The translations under genes and the position numbers were made by a program. Shown piece by piece: positions 11,972-23,809 of a DNA stretch of 64,000 nucleotides. Position 1 is the first letter of the stretch, and the number at the start of each line of letters is the position of its first letter. The notes beneath the pieces were generated by a model. It did not search any database and was not told the origin of the DNA. It saw only the letters and a list, made by a program, of their open reading frames with translations. Source of the stretch: Hysterangium stoloniferum. Its lineage: Eukaryota > Basidiomycota > Agaricomycetes > Hysterangiales > Hysterangiaceae. The stretch covers positions 62,001 to 126,000 of the forward strand of contig WHVD01000103.1 in NCBI GenBank assembly GCA_015178975.1. Reading direction: 5' to 3'.

Positions 11972-12323
11972 AATGGTGATTGATTGTGTCCCCTCCTTAT
12001 ACTGCAAAACTAGGAACAGAACACATCTAATCTCGGTTCATCGATTGGCAGTGTTGTCAAGGTTTCGAAATCAAGCATAGCATTTGAGGGTGATGCATTA
12101 TCATGGGATTCTTGAGTGTTTCTGACTCATATCATCGATGTTTCATCAGCCATCACTTCTATTACTCCATCATCCCTATTGTCTGACTCACTTCCCCTAT
12201 TGTTCTATTGTGTTTCCCCATTTATCCGTGTCACATGTCTGATCTCATCTTTTGTTTGTCATTCTCTTATTGTTCAGCGCAGCCTCCCCCTATTATTGTT
12301 CACAGCTTTACTAACACTCCTAT
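11972..12323. other. No gene seen
   Basis: A T- and C-rich spacer between the 179-residue frame and an LTR-like region. No repeat or RNA gene is recognised. Confidence 0.4.
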
Positions 12324-12748
12324 TGTGATGACTCAGAGATGACTCACACCATATCGCATCGTTGTTTGTAGATGTTTGATTTGACCTGTGCTCTCTCATG
12401 TATATAAGGGCCTCTCTTTTGCCCACTATTGAACAAGCAATTTCGTTGTATCTCATTTCGAAGCTCATTCTTAAGGACAATCTCTTAAGTCTTACTCTCA
12501 GTCTTACTCCTACGGCCAGTAAGGGATACTATAGTGTCTCTTATTGTTGAAGTTCTACACTCCTCGACATTGGGCTTACGTCAGCCTTTTGTATCTATAT
12601 TCGATTACATCATCTAAGGTCCGATCTCTAGCCTCTCGCTCCGAGTGTGTTTGGTTATAGACTGGTTTCACGAACGACTATGTTAGTGACCGTCATAAAG
12701 ACTTGACCGTTGCATGCAGGTTATTAGGTCTTTTTCCTAGTAACAAAC
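12324..12748 (+). promoter_or_regulatory. LTR-like promoter region with TATA box
   Basis: It begins TGTGATGACTC, has TATATAAGG at 12401-12409, and ends in the CTAGTAACA / TTACAA area. The layout of U3, TATA and a T-rich R/U5 resembles a fungal LTR. I found no matching second copy and no clear target-site duplication, so the ends are uncertain. Confidence 0.35.
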
Positions 12749-12784
12749 TTACAACGTGCCATTAATGCACTTCATCATGAAATT

Positions 12785-13050
12785 CATGCAGCACACCGCT
12801 TCACTCATGCCACACCACCTCACTCACACACACTGCCTCACTCACGTCATGCCACCTCACCCACATCATGCCATCTCACTCATGTCACGCCCACTCACGT
12901 CATGCCATCTCACTCATGTCACGCTACCTCACTCACATTGTGCCACCTCACTCACATCACATTACCTCACCCCTGTTGCACTGCCTCACTCACATTGCAC
13001 AACCGGGTGCATTACATCACAAACACACCACCTCACTCGTGTCCTAGCTT
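12785..13050 (+). repeat. Short-unit tandem array (CACCTCACTCACATCATGC type)
   Basis: About fifteen imperfect units of roughly 17-19 bases built on CACCTCACTCAC plus CATGC variants. The open frame across it is a by-product of the repetition. Confidence 0.85.
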
Positions 13051-13084
13051 TCCCATGTTATGGTCACACAGATGTTGTGCCTGT

Positions 13085-14690
13085 CACCAGTTTGTTTATT
13101 ATTTCTCAATCTCTCTTTTCTCCAGTGAGTGCATGTACCATTTCCTTCTCTCTCTCTGATTGTCCTCCTCTCTCTTTTCTCCAGGACATGCATGTACCCT
13201 TTCCTCCTCTCTTTGTCCTCCTCTGATAAGCCTCATCTCTCTTTCCTCCAGTTGGTGTGTGTACCATTTCCTTCTCCCTCCATCCTGTGCTGATTGGCCT
13301 CCTCTCTTTTCTCCAGCTGGTGCACATTGTATTTCTTTCTTCCTCCATCTTCCTCTGATCAGCCTCCTCTCTCTTTAATCCAGTGAGTGTGTCTACCATT
13401 TCCTTCTCTGTTCATCCTCCTCTGATCTCCTATTCCTCCAGTGAGTGTGTGTACCATTTCCTTCCCTCTCCATCCTCCTCTCATCTGGCCCCTCCCTTTG
13501 CTCCAGGTGTGTGTACCCTTTCCTTCTCTCTCAGTCCTCCTCTGACCAGCCTCCTCTCTCTTTCCTCCAGGAGGTGTGTGTACCCTTTCCTTCTCTCTCC
13601 GTCCTGCTCTGATCAGCCTCCTCTCTCTTCCCTCCAGCTGGTGTGTGTACCATTTCCTTCCACTGTCCTCCTCTGATCGGCACTCTCTCTTTCCTCCAGT
13701 CAGTGCATGTACCATTTCCTTCTTCCTCTGCCCTCCTCTGACTGACCTCCTCTCTCTTTCCTCCAGCCAGTGTGAGTACCATTTCCTTCTCTCTCCATCC
13801 TCTTCTGATTGGCCTCCTGTCTCTTTCCTTCAGCCGGTGCATCCCTCTGGCCTGCTCTGATCTGCCCTCTCTTTCCTCCAGGTGGTGCATCCTTCTCTCC
13901 ATCCTGCTCTGATCAGCCTCCTCTCTTTCCTCCAGCCAGTGTGTGTACTGTTTCCTTCCCTCTCTGTCCTCCTCTGATCAGACTCCTCTTTCCTCCAGTT
14001 GGTGTGTACCATTTCCTTCTCTCTTATCCTCTGATCGACCCCTTTCTCTTTCCTCCAGTTGGTGCATGTACTGTTTCCTGCTCTTTCTGTCCTGCTCTGA
14101 TCAGTCTCCTCTCTTTTCTCCAAAAGGTGTGTGTGCCATGTCTTTCTCTCTTCATCCTCCTATGATTGGCCTCCTCTCTCTTTCCTCTAGGAGGTGCATT
14201 ACACTTTCCTCCACTCTTCATCCCCTTGATTGGCCTCCTCTTTCCTCCAGGATGTGTGTGTACCCATTCCTCCTCTTTGTCCCCTTCTGATCAGTCTCCT
14301 CTCTCTTTCCTCCAGGATGTGCATATCCCCTTTCCTTTCTCTTCATCCTCTTCTGATCGGCTTCCCCTCTGTCCTCCAGGATGTGCATGTCCCTTTCCTT
14401 TCTCTTTGTCCTCCTCTGATCAGCCTGCTCTCTCCTCCAGGGTGTGTGTGTCCCCTTTCTTCTCCCTTCAACCTCTTCTCATTGGCCTCTCTTTCCTCCA
14501 GGAGGTGAATGTCCCCTTTCCTTCTCTCTTCATCCTGCTTTGATCGGCCTCCTCTTTCCTCCAGACAGCAGTGCATGTACCCATTCCTTCTCTCTCAGTC
14601 CTGCTCTGATCAGGCTCCTCTCTCTTTCCTCCAGGAAGTGCATGTACCCTTTCCCTCTCTCTCCATCCTGCTCCCACTGCTTTTTTGAAT
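13085..14690 (+). repeat. CT-rich minisatellite, about 25 units of 48-70 bases
   Basis: Unit consensus in order: CCTCCAG, a short GT-rich stretch (GGTGTGTGTACC), TTTCCTTCTCTC, TCCTCCTCTGATC, GGCCTCCTCTCTCTTT, then CCTCCAG again. Spacing between successive CCAG ends ranges from 48 to 70 bases, mostly 60-67. Unit length is not a fixed multiple of three, and open frames on both strands start and stop irregularly, so it is not coding. Each unit resembles a splice acceptor: CTGAT, pyrimidine tract, CCAG. Confidence 0.95.
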
Positions 14691-16439
14691 CAAAATAAAA
14701 TACAGTAAATGAAAGTAAAATGCTTCAAAATAAAAGAAAATCAGAAAAATAAAAATAAAATACAATAAATAAAAATAAAAAGTTTAAGTCCTTCCTTAGT
14801 TCAAAGACTGGGATTAAATATGTAGAGACCAAAATATAAGATTTTCCTTTGTTGCTGGCAGCTACATATACTCAGAGTTACACAGTACTAAGTTACAAAG
14901 TATTAAGTCATTGTGAGGCCAATGACTTAGAGAGGATTTATAGTGATACAAAATAATATTCCAGGAGCCAAAAGATAATCCCATGCAAGCTTGAAGGGCA
15001 ATAAAGGAAACTACAAGTCAATATTCACACTGAAGACACATAGTTCACAAAACAATAATTTATACTAAAAAACTCAATATCAAAGAGGTGAGTGGAATGG
15101 GGAAGAGGGCAATGGAATATCTATACAAACTAAATGGGGATCCAGAGTATACAGAAGCTATCAATGTGATGTGACCATATAAAAAGACTCATGTGGAAGG
15201 AATAGAAGAGCAATATGGAATGAAACAACTGAATGACAAAAGGTTATACCAAAATGTAAGTGTTAAGAGTGGGACAACATGAGAAAGGGGGAAATGGGAG
15301 ACCAAAAGGTCATTATATATACTTAACCAGCAACTCCATTTCTAAAAACAAGTGGAGCTTGGCTTTAACATGTGTTGTGCCCTCACATAAAACTGTCAGA
15401 TGCTCTGATACTTTGAAACAAGGCAAGAAAGTATATTACAGGATGGATTATGGCACTTAGCTGTAAATGAGGGTCCAGAGGCTAAGGTCAAAAAGGGTCA
15501 TAAGTCTCAGTCTGGCCAGACACTAGCAAAAGGATTAAGCAGTATGAACAATACTTAAAAGGTAAATGAAGGTATAATTGCATACACTTCTAAACATGAG
15601 AGGGGGCTCTAAATGAGTATTCTAAGTCAATATTCAAACTGAAAGATAGTAGTGTACATGATGGGGTTTTATACTGAAGTAAATGGAAGCACAGAGCTGA
15701 AAGTGGAGATTGGATATTAGCAGAACAAAGGAAATTGGGAAACTGAACAAGATATTAAGAAAAGGAATACAAGACAACAGAAAAAAGTTAAATATTCTGA
15801 GGTGGCAAATGATATGGTGAAGTGATGCAAAGAATAATGATGTATGTCATTAGAACAGAACTGAGATAGAGTGTCTGGAAAAGGCAATGATTAAGTGATG
15901 TGTTCTTGGGTATCACAATACCAGAGAAAAGTATACATATGTACTGTAGGTTGAAAATACAGGGGCCTGAACAATGTGGTTCTTAACAGAAAGGTTCTAA
16001 ATCAATGTTTGAACTGGAGATTAGTAGAATACAAGACAATAATTTATCCTAAAAGATTCAATGGCAGACAGATGAGTGGAATGGAAGGAAAGTGGGGTAT
16101 GAGTATGAAAAAGAATAAATAGGGAGCTAGAATCTGCAGAAATCCCCAATATAACATGGGGGAAGGGTAATCACAGCCATATGGGAAGTTGGAAGTCCAA
16201 TGTGGAACAAAAAACCTGACACTTCAAGAGAAACAAACTGAGGAAGAATATAAATACTATTCCAAGCCAAATATGTAGTGTTTAAGGATGTTATTATTGA
16301 TCCATGAGTAAGTATTCAGCAAGGTTCCAAAAGGAGGCTGACTTATGTTTTTTAGGTTCAGTGAGTTTACAAATGTATATAATGTATATAATTCTGAATA
16401 ATGTAAAATTTAATCACTTTAAATAAAGTCTCTGAATGA
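14691..16439. other. A-rich region with diverged internal repeats
   Basis: No gene. Related blocks recur near 15020, 15630 and 16000 (AAGTCAATATTC, then AACTGAA, then ACAATAATTTAT and GAGTGGAATGG), showing an old internal multiplication with units of a few hundred bases. Confidence 0.6.
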
Positions 16440-16639
16440 GAATAAATAGGAAGCTGGAATGTACAGAAGGTAATATGAAAGTTATGTGATCAAGTATTTA
16501 AAAATGCTATCCCAAGACAGATAAGACTACTGCTGTAGTATTTAAAGACATTATTATTGATCTACCAGGTCATGAAGTGACCAAATAAAGTTGTGGGTGG
16601 TAGCATGGTGGGGGCTTGCCCCCCCATGGGTCACAGCCT
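16440..16639 (+). repeat. Direct repeat unit T, copy 2
   Basis: It matches 10873-11091 in the same orientation, including the GGTCAT-gAA-GTGACC and GGGGGCTTGCCCCCC parts. It ends where a solo LTR begins. Confidence 0.8.
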
Positions 16640-16850
16640 TGTTGGAAAGTAAACACTAAGGAGACTTTCCCACACCCACAGTGGACTATACTACTAGGTG
16701 CTTATCTAAGCACCTATGCAGTAGTTACTGACCTAAGTTAACTCACTCAATACTGCACCTACATACAGTGCTGGGAAAAATACTACAAATATCAGAAAAG
16801 TATGGAGATCATAATAGACTATGTTAGAGCTGTAGTATCATACTCTAACA
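16640..16850 (-). mobile_element. Solo Copia-type LTR, 211 bases
   Basis: It runs from TGTTGG to CTAACA. The reverse complement matches the Copia LTR at 55941-56236, but it lacks the inner duplicated CTTTCCTCACACTCACAG part. Flanking 5-base sequences do not match, so the target-site duplication is lost or the ends have moved. It is a fossil without coding content. Confidence 0.8.
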
Positions 16851-17200
16851 GCTCCTTCCTCTTTTGTAACTACTACATGTCCAACTGCTGGCCACCTTAA
16901 GCTCATACATCCACCCCAAAATCCCACAAGGCCATAAACACGCATGTTCATTGACCTTGTCTGATGTTTGTGAAGTCATATTTTTGTATACGTCTTCCCT
17001 TTCCTGGCACACTGGTTTTTTCCTTCGTTGAATTACCTGGATCAAGAAGATTTCAACGTTGCACCACTCGGCGACTGGAGCTACGAGTTGCCTACGACAA
17101 CTTTTCATTTCCTATATTGCCGTATGGATAAGACTCTCGTTTTTATTTGTGTTATCGTCGTGTAATTTGTGGACCTGTAGCTAAGGGATCAACGGTTCAC
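16851..17200. other. Sequence left of duplication copy 2; no gene seen
   Basis: This probably corresponds to sequence beyond the left edge of the window in copy 1. The minus-strand frame at 16845-17108 has no recognisable domain. Confidence 0.4.
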
Positions 17201-20200
17201 TGCAGCTACCACTAAAATATAAGTACGTCACCCCATGGCCGTTCCCTCTTCCCTGCTGGGAATCTTTCTGTCTTGTCCCTTCTTTGTCCTATTGTCTAAG
17301 GCTAGATCGCCACGACTTAATTTCTATATTTGGTGACATGAGCGGTTTCCTGGCCTCGCTGTACCATTCTGCCAAAACATCGAACTCCAGAATGGTTTGC
17401 GCTCGAGGCATCCCAGAAACCTCCTCGGTATTGTATCAAGCTATCGCCTCTCAACAGCTCTTAAAATACTAACTAGTCAATACCTGCTCGTGATACATTC
17501 CCGGTGCGTTCTTACTTCCAGAGGCATATGAACTGTCCTCTATTTCAGTGTGGGTCTCTGGCCGATAAAAATCACAGGAGGACACAAACTAAACAATTAT
17601 CCTAAGGAAACATAGATTCAAGTCAACCCTGCCCTCTTTGAGCTGGTGCTCACATGCTATGAGTACTCGCATTGTCATCCCCCGCCTGAGAACGTTTCCT
17701 TGACACATGATGCCGTTACTTGTGCTCTTACCGCCGGCCCACGTTGCTACTCCCCTCACTCTACTGCTCTTAGAAACAGCCCCACTTCTATGCGAATTTC
17801 GAGGCCTTGGTAGATAAAATTATCAAGTTCTTACTACCTACCATCATCGTCATGATTATGACGAGTATTTTATCTATGCGAATCTGGAAGGAGGAGCATT
17901 TGAGGCATGCTCCGGGCACGAGGCGGACCGATTTACAAATTCGGTAAACTTAAAAGCATAGCCCTGGATGAGAATGGACGCATTTCCTCACACTACTATT
18001 ACCCTATGGACTCTATTTGTCACAATGATAGAAACATAACGGAGGTATTGCCGACATATGGACTTAGCTACTTGAAGCTGATTTTTCCGACGGCTATTCT
18101 GCAGTCGAGAGCATAATAATGTGAAATATATCTGACGCTTCGAGCTCTCAGAGTGGCTCAAAGTAGACAGCATCGAGCGCTGTCAAACATAGTTTCGTGG
18201 AACACTTTGGCACTTCAGGTTCTCTATGCCCTTTACCCATGCCCCAGATAAGCTATGTATACATTTCTCACCATTTACCTCTCGCAACCCCCCCTTCTCT
18301 CCGTATCTAAACATTGTTACTCGTCTTGGGAGATTACCTCCAATTTACCTACAATCAGAACGTGAGCCAATGAGCGCTTACTTTCAAGTCCGCGGTTTTC
18401 GGAACTCCAGGAAGGAGACAGCATTAAAGCACAAGCTCCAGCAGAGTGAACATCCTGTACGATCTATCACAGATGAACAGGTATCGTGTGGATGATTTTT
18501 CTCAAAGTCTTGTATTCATAAATGGACAGATTAAGATCGCCGCAGACGAAGACAAGGTTTCGAGCTCGGTGCCAACAACAACAGATCTCTTCAAGGATGG
18601 AAGTAAACAAGTGGTGGGGGTCCTTCAGGCTGCAGCGACTTATGTTCCACACCCTTTCGTAATCATAGTACTCTAGTACTGCTTCTCGAAACATCTTTAT
18701 ACGGATCAATGAAGTATCGGCTAGTGATCCCAACATAGATTGTTTACTAGATGCCCTTGGACACATGCCTCTCGCCGTTGCATTGATGGCTACCCTGGCA
18801 AAAGAATCGGGTGCCAATGCTCAGCAATTGCTAGATGAGTGGAGACGATATGGTACCAACATGATGTCACATACGTCCTCTAATGAGGAAAATATTAACC
18901 GCAGCATCAGTCTTTCTGTTCGCAGTCGACTAATGAAACAGAATCCGGAGGCGTTGCATTTATTTGCTATACTGTCAATGCTACCAGCTGGAACAACATC
19001 TCAAAAGCTGGATCATTGGATCCCTACATTAACTTCTAAAGCATCATCAATCGCCACTCTTCGCAACGTTGCACTCATTATGGATACTTGTGATGGCACT
19101 ACCCACACACGTTTGTTTGTGCTCCCTGTGGTACAGTCCTACATGCGGTTGGAAGGTCGAATTTCATTTCAAATCCGCCAAATGGTTCGCAACCAGTGTT
19201 ACAAATATATCATGGATCACAGTTCCCTTCCGGGATCCCCCTCTTTCAAAGATGATGTACAAGCAATCGCTGCTGAACATAATAACCTATGGACTATTCT
19301 CCGGGATGCAACACACATTGTGGACAGTAATCCTGTTTCATCCTCAAACAATGATGCAATTGTGGCGCTACTCAACTTCACGGAGCATCATCTTTATACC
19401 AAGCCTAATCCTGAGATTGCTGAACACACATTTCGATTTGCTCAGTTAACCAAACAGGATTGTCACATAGCCCAAAGCTTATTTCTGCTAGGAAACGCCT
19501 ATTTCAGCATTGATCGCTTCGCAGATGCTTGTCTTTACTTTGAACAAGGCATTCACACCTTCCAAAATCTTTCAACTGGACCAGATTACTTGATGTCTGG
19601 CAAGTGTGCTTTGTTTCTCGCTGAAGTCGGGCATTACATGGCGATGGAAAGTGACAAAATTGAAGAGATTATACTTGCTGCTCAAAGAGACCTTGAAAAG
19701 AGTGGTGATAAATATGGTATTGCCTTGTGGCAATTGCAAATAGGTCGGTTTCACTGGTACAATGGGGAGTTCAAGATGGCATTATCAATTCTAGATATTG
19801 CCAAAGGGACATTTGAAGCCTTGAATTCTTTACTTGATCTTCGCCTTTGCCTGCATTTGATCCACAGATGTTATGCATTTCAACAGAAATATTCGGAAGC
19901 CCTGGATTTCGCAAAACAAGAACTCAAAATAGCTGAGGAAATTGGGCATGATGAAGGCATTCAAACGTCTATGAGGGCTGTAGCAATTGATCTCATTGGT
20001 ACATATTGCTATGAAGAAGCCTTGAGTACCCTAGAAAAATCTTTGATACTTGCTCAAGAATTGGAGAGTCCATTGGCTGCAGCACAGAGTTTAGAGCTCA
20101 TGGGGTATATCTATGCTGCGAATGAGAATTTCTTGGAAGCACAGGCTGCTTATGATCGTGCTCGAAGGCACTATGGCTCACTGGTGTTGAAAGGTACAGA

Positions 20201-21002
20201 GCCCGAAATGGCTCGTTACAACAAATGCACTTCCAATATTGCAATTCTGGAATCAGAACCCAATGAATTTTTCGAGAAGTATTCATGTCCTATGCTATAT
20301 TAAGGAAAACAAATTCCTTTGTTATCTGGCATGCCAAATTCCATTCATTGTTCTCTATGCAGCCAATATTTGTTTTCTGCCCTCTCCAATCTTCCTCCTA
20401 TACATTTTTCACTCTTTCCATTATGGTTGGTAGCTGTGTTATCATTTTTCCTTCTCTGGTTCTATATCATCTCCTACACCCTTCTGCATTTCCCTTCCTA
20501 TGGTAACCCTAATATGTTCTCAGAACTCTTTCCTATTCCTGGCATTCTCAAGATCTTCTCTTATAGCTTGGAGGGTCTCAAGGATGTGTACCTGTAAAGG
20601 TATCCACAAGAGATGTCAGATATACCTGGGATTAGGTATCATTTTGGCATGTCATCCCTGTAACCATTTTCACTTGTTTTACCTCCATTCATATCATTGT
20701 CTTTCCTTTTAGGATTGACCTTTAACTAAATATATTTTCTTGTAGTCTAGCATTTCTACATTTAAATATTGACTTGGGTATTCCCATCTCTCTTCTCATG
20801 TGACTTGTGAAGCATTGTGTTAAACTCCTGAATACTGTTTATATAGTTAATTCATTTCTATTGTCTTTGGTCTTGCTAAGATGTCTGGAAAACCATTATA
20901 CCTGTTTACTATTCAGGCAAGTTGTTAAAAACATTGAATTGCCACTCATTTAAGTGGTGACTGAGGATGTTGCTCATCTTCAGCCAATCCAATGCATTGA
21001 GT
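17201..21002 (+). repeat. Segmental duplication, copy 2 (carries NLR pseudogene)
   Basis: It starts in the same TGCAGCTACCACTAAAATAT stretch as base 1 and follows copy 1 to about TGCATTGAG at 21000. The coding half is much better conserved than the 3' flank. Copy 2 carries a deletion of about 1.3 kb relative to copy 1, at about 18665-18680. Confidence 0.93.
18370..20303 (+). pseudogene. Truncated NLR paralog lacking linker and P-loop region
   Basis: Exon 1 (18370-18480) and the start of exon 2 (18530 on) match gene 1 with the same splice sites. Immediately after the residues YVPHPFV, at about 18665-18680, the sequence jumps to the equivalent of gene 1 residue 455. Introns 2-4, all heptads, the P-loop and Walker B are therefore gone. 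The two sides are in different frames. Downstream, 512 residues from ATG 18765 are uninterrupted and cover the GxP region, winged helix and TPRs, with about 90 percent identity to gene 1 by eye. As it stands it could at most make a TPR-only protein from an internal start or by unusual splicing. The long intact frame suggests a fairly recent deletion or a kept function. Confidence 0.85.
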
Positions 21003-21265
21003 GTGAAAATTCCTCCAAATGAGCTATCACTATACAACTCTGGAGTTTCTAACTTCATGCCCACTTTGATGACAATCAACTTCTCAGGATCTCAATCCTG
21101 GTTTCCACACAGTGCATTATATGAAATTGCAGGACAAGGTTGCATGATCCTGGCTGTGAAATCTGGTGGATGCTGCATACTTCAGGGCAACACTTGCACA
21201 AGTAACAGTGCTACCAGATTAAAAGAGAAGCCACAATGGCCTCAGTTAAGAGACAAGGCTGTGAT
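21003..21265. other. Spacer, no gene seen
   Basis: Sequence after the last shared base with copy 1. The 103-residue frame at 20967-21278 bridges the duplication end and this spacer and has no recognised domain. Confidence 0.4.
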
Positions 21266-21525
21266 TGGAACCAAGTGAAATTTTATGAAAATATACAAAT
21301 AATAAATAGCTTGTGTTTGCAAGACAGTGGTGTCAATTTTCTTCTTTATTGGATTTATTTGAATTTACTGGAATTTAATTGACCCAGCTCGAATGTTTTT
21401 ACTTGCTTATTTATCTCAATATCCCTGAATTTTTTCTTAATTTACCAGGTTTTCCTCTAATTTTCTCGGATTTTATTGTAAATTTTCGAGATCAGCATAG
21501 CATTCTTGGAGTGATTGGTCATTGA
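21266..21525 (+). repeat. Dispersed repeat R3, copy 1
   Basis: It shares TTCTTCTTTATTGGATTTATTTG, the TTTACTTGCTTATTTATC block and the ATCAGCATAGCATTCTTG end with copies at 26035-26275, 31685-31786 and 34500-34690. It is noncoding. Confidence 0.75.
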
Positions 21526-21730
21526 ATGACCTCACGCACAACAAGAGCGCGCACCTTTGGTGTTAATTTCAAGTACGGGCAAAGAGGTCGAAATGAAGTT
21601 GGAAGAAGGAAAATCGGAACTTTGGATTCATAATCTCATGATGGGCTTGGATAAATGGTACGTGGGCACCATGGTGTTGAATTTAGGTACTGCCAGTAAG
21701 CTAGAACACAATTAACAATGGTTAGTCAGC

Positions 21731-21936
21731 TGTTAAGTTTTCGTGGTGCTGTTCCTAGACTGTATGACTTTCCGTTTGTCTGAGTGAGGTGGCAGTACTC
21801 ATTGTAAATGGATAAGGACTAAACAAATACAAATAGACCTTATATAACCCAAAATATGTGGTGAATTCCCAACCGCAGCGACCTGAGCCCTAATGCTTGT
21901 GATCCCTCGCTAACCCAAATCCCAGAAAAGTCAACA
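21731..21936 (+). mobile_element. Solo short LTR, 206 bases, target duplication TCAGC
   Basis: It runs from TGTTAAG to GTCAACA and is flanked on both sides by TCAGC. It resembles 31129-31323 in both start (TGTTAAGTTTTCG) and body (CTTTCCGTTTGTCTGAGT). The matching flanks make a solo LTR convincing. Confidence 0.87.
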
Positions 21937-22214
21937 TCAGCACCCGAGACTGGCATTTGGTTCGCTGCCATGAAGCAATGATTTTAACATGTCACTGAGG
22001 TATGTTGGACAGTTCTCCCTAGTACTCACATGTTCCAGTTATATCTAGTACTCATATGGTATTTCATTATCTACATATATGTACGGAACATTATGTAATG
22101 CATAGTGATTTATCGCTGAGTTCATTATCTATAGAATCTGCGTATAATCCTTTCAGGAAGCCGGGATTGGGTTTGTTGAGAACTTGCATATAGTCCATAA
22201 ATTATTAAAAATAG

Positions 22215-22473
22215 TATGAGTTGACTCTATTGCAATACACAATCTACAAGGGTTTAATAAGCTTGTAATAAAAGTACTTGTGTCTCAATATCTTGTGTCA
22301 GTTAGTGTAGCACCTCCTGACAATATAGGTTTGGTGCTCTGGGAGGTCTATAGTGGTTCTGACACACATTAACCTCCAAATGCATGGTCCACAATTAGCA
22401 TCTTCATATGAAAAGTTGCAATAATTGGTGGACTCCCCCTATAAAAAAGTGTGTTTCATCATCAAATTTAACA
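22215..22473 (-). mobile_element. LTR-like or MITE-like element E1, copy A (259 bases)
   Basis: The reverse complement is almost identical to 54806-55066. It begins TGTTAAATTTGATGATG and ends GAGTCAACTCATA in element orientation. No coding capacity. Class is unsettled: TG start, but CATA rather than CA end. Confidence 0.8.
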
Positions 22474-22654
22474 TAAATAGTAGGATACAATGTGGTGATA
22501 ATCTTGTACTATTTTACCTTCGCATGAATATTGGGGGGTTTCTAAATTGTTATCTGTTTTTATAGGAGACAGCACGATGATGAATGCCAACTTGATGCTT
22601 CTAATCGAGCAGTTTCCATTACTAATCGCAAGACCATGACCAGACTACTCAGTA

Positions 22655-23560
22655 AATTGGTTTTCTATTCGGACCGCCCTGGACCTGGAGGAAGTTCCAA
22701 TTCAAGAAGGCTCCTCGACGTTGTGCAACGTCTAGAGTTTGGACTTCCTCCCAATACTTATAGTCATTTGTGTTACAGATCAAGACTAACACGTGCTCCA
22801 GGCACGGAGCCATAGGACTTACCCATCTTATTGTATCTTGTATCCATTTTCTTAGCAATCTCGTAATCTTCCTTCTTTTTGTTCCAATGTCTATTGTTCT
22901 GCTTCCTCATAAATACTTTCACAACTAGTACGGGAACCTCAGTCGATTTACACACTTCGTATTAACTGAGGCATGATATGACTTATCTGTTAATCATCAT
23001 AGTTTTACTTACTTGTACAACCAGCATATATCTATTATAGGTGCTAGCTTGAATACTAATCGATTTACACCCCTCGTGTCGGCTGCGACATGTAGCAGCA
23101 GTGACGGGCATGGGTAGACCCAAACATGAAATGTATGGGAAATATTTTTGGACTACGATGACAAAACGAACTTAAAATATCAAATACAGCATCGTCAACA
23201 ACCTCCCGGCGACCATCCCATTGGCCCAAAAGTCTCTATGCCGAAACCCACAAAACCACAAAACCCAGGCAAGCCTGTCAAGAATTATTTGATATAGTTA
23301 TCTTTTTCTGAATAACGAGTAATTTCATTTCCTCCGTATTTTGAAATAAAACACCAATTTATCCTTGTTCTTGGATATTAGACACTTTGTACATAGTCCA
23401 TCAGTGACAACTCATTGTATTCGCAAAAATCTTTGTCAACTTTGCCCGACGTTATGCAATTTGGCTTTGACCATTTCATTACAAAGAAACAATACCACAC
23501 ACATCTACACACTGGATTCTAGGTGTTACATAACAGAATTAGGCTAATGTGTACCATAAA
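22655..23560 (+). repeat. Dispersed repeat R5/R1, copy 1
   Basis: It matches 38848-39850 in the same order: GGACCGCCCTGGACC, TCCTCGACGTTGTGCAACGTC, the double hairpin, then the R1 core starting GACGGGCATGGG. The second copy has an extra segment with a TATATAAAGG box at 39131. Confidence 0.8.
22937..23090 (+). repeat. Double-hairpin element, copy 1
   Basis: The first hairpin, CCTCAGT...ACTGAGG, is at 22937-22971. The second, weaker one is near 23058-23086. Similar pairs lie at 39233-39386 and, inverted, 25355-25503. Confidence 0.65.
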
Positions 23561-23809
23561 GTTGAATGGGGGTATGGAACTCCATCATTTTCTTTTGTGC
23601 ATCACTATTGGGATATCTGTCTTACTATCTTTTTGTTCTTGCCTTTTCAGCTTATTGTTCTATCGTCCAGTATTGTATAACTACATGACCCATGCTCATC
23701 ACTATTGTTCTCTCACACTTAAATGCCAATGCTACGAAACTCTGTCCTTCTCAGTTAATTCTCACTATCCATTGACTGAGACATATTATCTGTTATAATT
23801 CTTGCCACT
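23561..23809. other. Spacer, no gene seen
   Basis: T-rich sequence with a 91-residue hydrophobic open frame of no recognised family. It is most likely not coding. Confidence 0.35.

Larger units (their letters stand above)
21540..22600 (+). repeat. Dispersed repeat R6, copy 1, carrying two insertions
   Basis: Blocks around 21600 and 22130-22560 (GGAAGCCGGGATTG, GTTGAGAACTTG, GGTTTCTAAATTGTT) match 26280-26570 and, inverted, 34260-34410. Two younger elements sit in it, at 21731-21936 and 22215-22473. Confidence 0.7.

Noticed and set aside
12756-13226. 156-residue His/Thr/Ser-rich frame
   Set aside because: It spans the CACCTCACTCAC tandem array and the start of the minisatellite; there is no domain and no splice support.
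13106-14677. Many overlapping open frames on both strands (RREKE-rich on minus, SSS/FLP-rich on plus)
   Set aside because: They come from the CT-rich minisatellite. Unit length varies and no frame continues through the array.
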